From JAAYZK01 sp964535025 (GTDB lineage Bacteria > Planctomycetota > Phycisphaerae > SM23-33 > FEN-1343): a stretch of 13,890 nucleotides of DNA. A program made the position numbers and the translations under genes. Below are positions 13,058 through 13,890 of this stretch, piece after piece. The first letter of the stretch is position 1. Every line of letters begins with the position of its first letter. The notes beneath the pieces were generated by a model, which ran no database searches, had not been told where the DNA came from, and worked only from the letters and a program-made list of their open reading frames with translations. Where the stretch lies: positions 1 to 13,890 of the forward strand of contig CAZHRW010000132.1 of NCBI GenBank assembly GCA_964535025.1, given 5' to 3'.

Positions 13058-13387
13058 TCTCTCCACCCGCTGTTGCGTCCTGGTTCGACCGCCGTGTCGA
13101 GACGTTGCAGAGGGTTCACGTTCATGTCCTGCGGGGTCGCCAGGCGCTGTGGGATCATGACCCGCCTATAATTCCGCGGGTCGACCGTGGACCTCGGGGC
13201 GCCGGGGCGTGTGCAGGACCTTTGGGTCAACGACGATCAGTCGCCACGGGCCGGCGTCTTCACGCAGAAGGCCAAGCAGTAAGGCTTGCTCGGGCACCTG
13301 GTTGAGACGACCCGGCGCGCCCGGCGGGCATAGGCCCTCGCCTGAAGTCCGTGGCGCTCCGTTCGCGCTGAGGATGAAAGCCGTTCC
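13058..13387. other. 330-nt gap before the SAM-binding gene
   Basis: No convincing gene is present; short frames on both strands lack ribosome sites or domains. A perfect TATAAT at 13167-13172 could be a -10 box, but no good -35 lies at the right spacing. If used, it would give a leader of about 210 nt for the gene at 13388. A five-codon frame starting at ATG 13375 ends with a TGA that overlaps the ATG at 13388, and could couple translation. Confidence 0.4.
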
Positions 13388-13890
13388 ATGACGCCAACGC
13401 TGAACGAACTGGACCGCAGCGCAACGCCCCTCGGCGAACTGACGCTGCGCCACAGGCGTGCGGCGTCGCTCGGTGACGTCGACATCCACGAAGTCCTTCT
13501 CAACGGCCAACTGCTGATGTCCAGCCTTGTCAACGTCTCCGAGGTGGCCCTGGCGGTCGAGGCGCTGGGGCGCGTGCCGGGTGCGGCCCGCGGCGTGCTG
13601 GTCGGCGGACTGGGGCTCGGGTACACGGCGGTCACCGCGCTCGATACGCCCGGCGTCGCCTCGGTGACCGTCGTCGAGTCGGTCCCGGCCGTCATCGAAT
13701 GGTTCAGACGAGGATTGGTCCCGTTGGCGGCCCCGCTCGCTCAGGATGAGCGGGCCGAGATCATCGAGGCCGACTTCTTCGCCTATGTCGGCGCGACCGA
13801 CGGCGATGCCTGCGACGGGGACGACCGGATCTACGACGCCATCCTGGTCGACATCGATGATTCCCCCCGCCACCTGTTGGCGCCCTGGCA
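13388..13890 (+). CDS. Spermidine-synthase-like SAM-binding protein (partial, runs off right edge)
   Basis: The frame opens at ATG 13388 and has no stop before the edge, giving 167 residues. The fold looks like a class I (Rossmann) aminopropyl/methyltransferase. A beta-rich N-terminal part contains HEVLLNGQLLMSS. The glycine motif VLVGGLGLGYTAV is at about 70-82, the acidic end of strand 2 is VVES (Glu97), and DAILVDIDDSPRHLL (150-164) corresponds to the strand-4 catalytic region of spermidine synthases. This pattern fits spermidine-synthase-like proteins of unknown substrate as well as true SpeE. The truncated C-terminus and lack of context prevent a firmer call. The ribosome site is weak (GAGGA about 15 nt upstream). 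Confidence 0.7.
   Translation, partial: MTPTLNELDRSATPLGELTLRHRRAASLGDVDIHEVLLNGQLLMSSLVNVSEVALAVEALGRVPGAARGVLVGGLGLGYTAVTALDTPGVASVTVVESVPAVIEWFRRGLVPLAAPLAQDERAEIIEADFFAYVGATDGDACDGDDRIYDAILVDIDDSPRHLLAPW

Noticed and set aside
13166..13387. Minus-strand peptide (...GPWRLIVVDPKVL...) in the gap before the SAM-binding gene
   Set aside because: It looks faintly protein-like, but the frame runs antisense through the real gene at 13388 and has no start or ribosome site of its own within the gap. A gene remnant cannot be excluded.

Overview
The window is high-GC bacterial chromosome. It most resembles a planctomycete, probably of the Phycisphaerae type. The main evidence is two secreted proteins with PEP-CTERM sorting tails, one of which also carries a dockerin-type calcium-binding repeat, a combination common in that phylum. 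They sit among ordinary bacterial housekeeping genes. The taxonomic call is inference; there is no rRNA gene in the window.

Layout, left to right. (1) 1-2497 is a translation operon in the classic order: the tail of what is probably rpsB, then tsf (EF-Ts), pyrH (UMP kinase) and frr (ribosome recycling factor). A tRNA-Lys(UUU) begins only 8 nt after the frr stop. (2) 2498-3178 is non-coding. It starts with an odd element, two GC palindromes flanking inverted arrays of a CAGGNNNN octamer, and ends with a good sigma-70-type promoter. (3) 3179-5208 holds two exported PEP-CTERM proteins. One is small and built from a 45-residue tandem repeat; the other is a CAP-domain protein with a Cna-B/SdrD-like segment and a dockerin. 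(4) 5209-5511 is a regulatory gap with hairpins, an extended -10 promoter and a CRP/FNR-type palindrome. (5) 5512-9187 is a tight four-gene cluster: a methyltetrahydrofolate methyltransferase-like pterin-binding protein, a short MetF-like methylenetetrahydrofolate reductase, EtfB and EtfA. (6) 9184-9744, minus strand, carries a small zinc-ribbon membrane protein and tRNA-Arg(CCU). (7) 9983-12308 is argG followed closely by a CaCA-family cation exchanger. (8) 12449-13057 encodes a coiled-coil/XRE protein with a lysine-rich, histone-like tail. (9) 13388 to the right edge is the start of a spermidine-synthase-like SAM-binding protein.

The most interesting unit is the 5512-9187 cluster. Its genes suggest one pathway module: methyl-THF is made or consumed by the MetF-like enzyme, its methyl group is moved to or from a corrinoid or other acceptor by the pterin-binding enzyme, and an electron-transfer flavoprotein exchanges electrons with the flavin of MetF. 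The EtfA sequence resembles the clostridial, often bifurcating, lineage. An Etf-coupled MTHF reductase/dehydrogenase in a planctomycete is therefore a reasonable hypothesis. No corrinoid protein, CODH/acetyl-CoA synthase or other Wood-Ljungdahl gene is visible here, so the pathway direction cannot be settled from this window.
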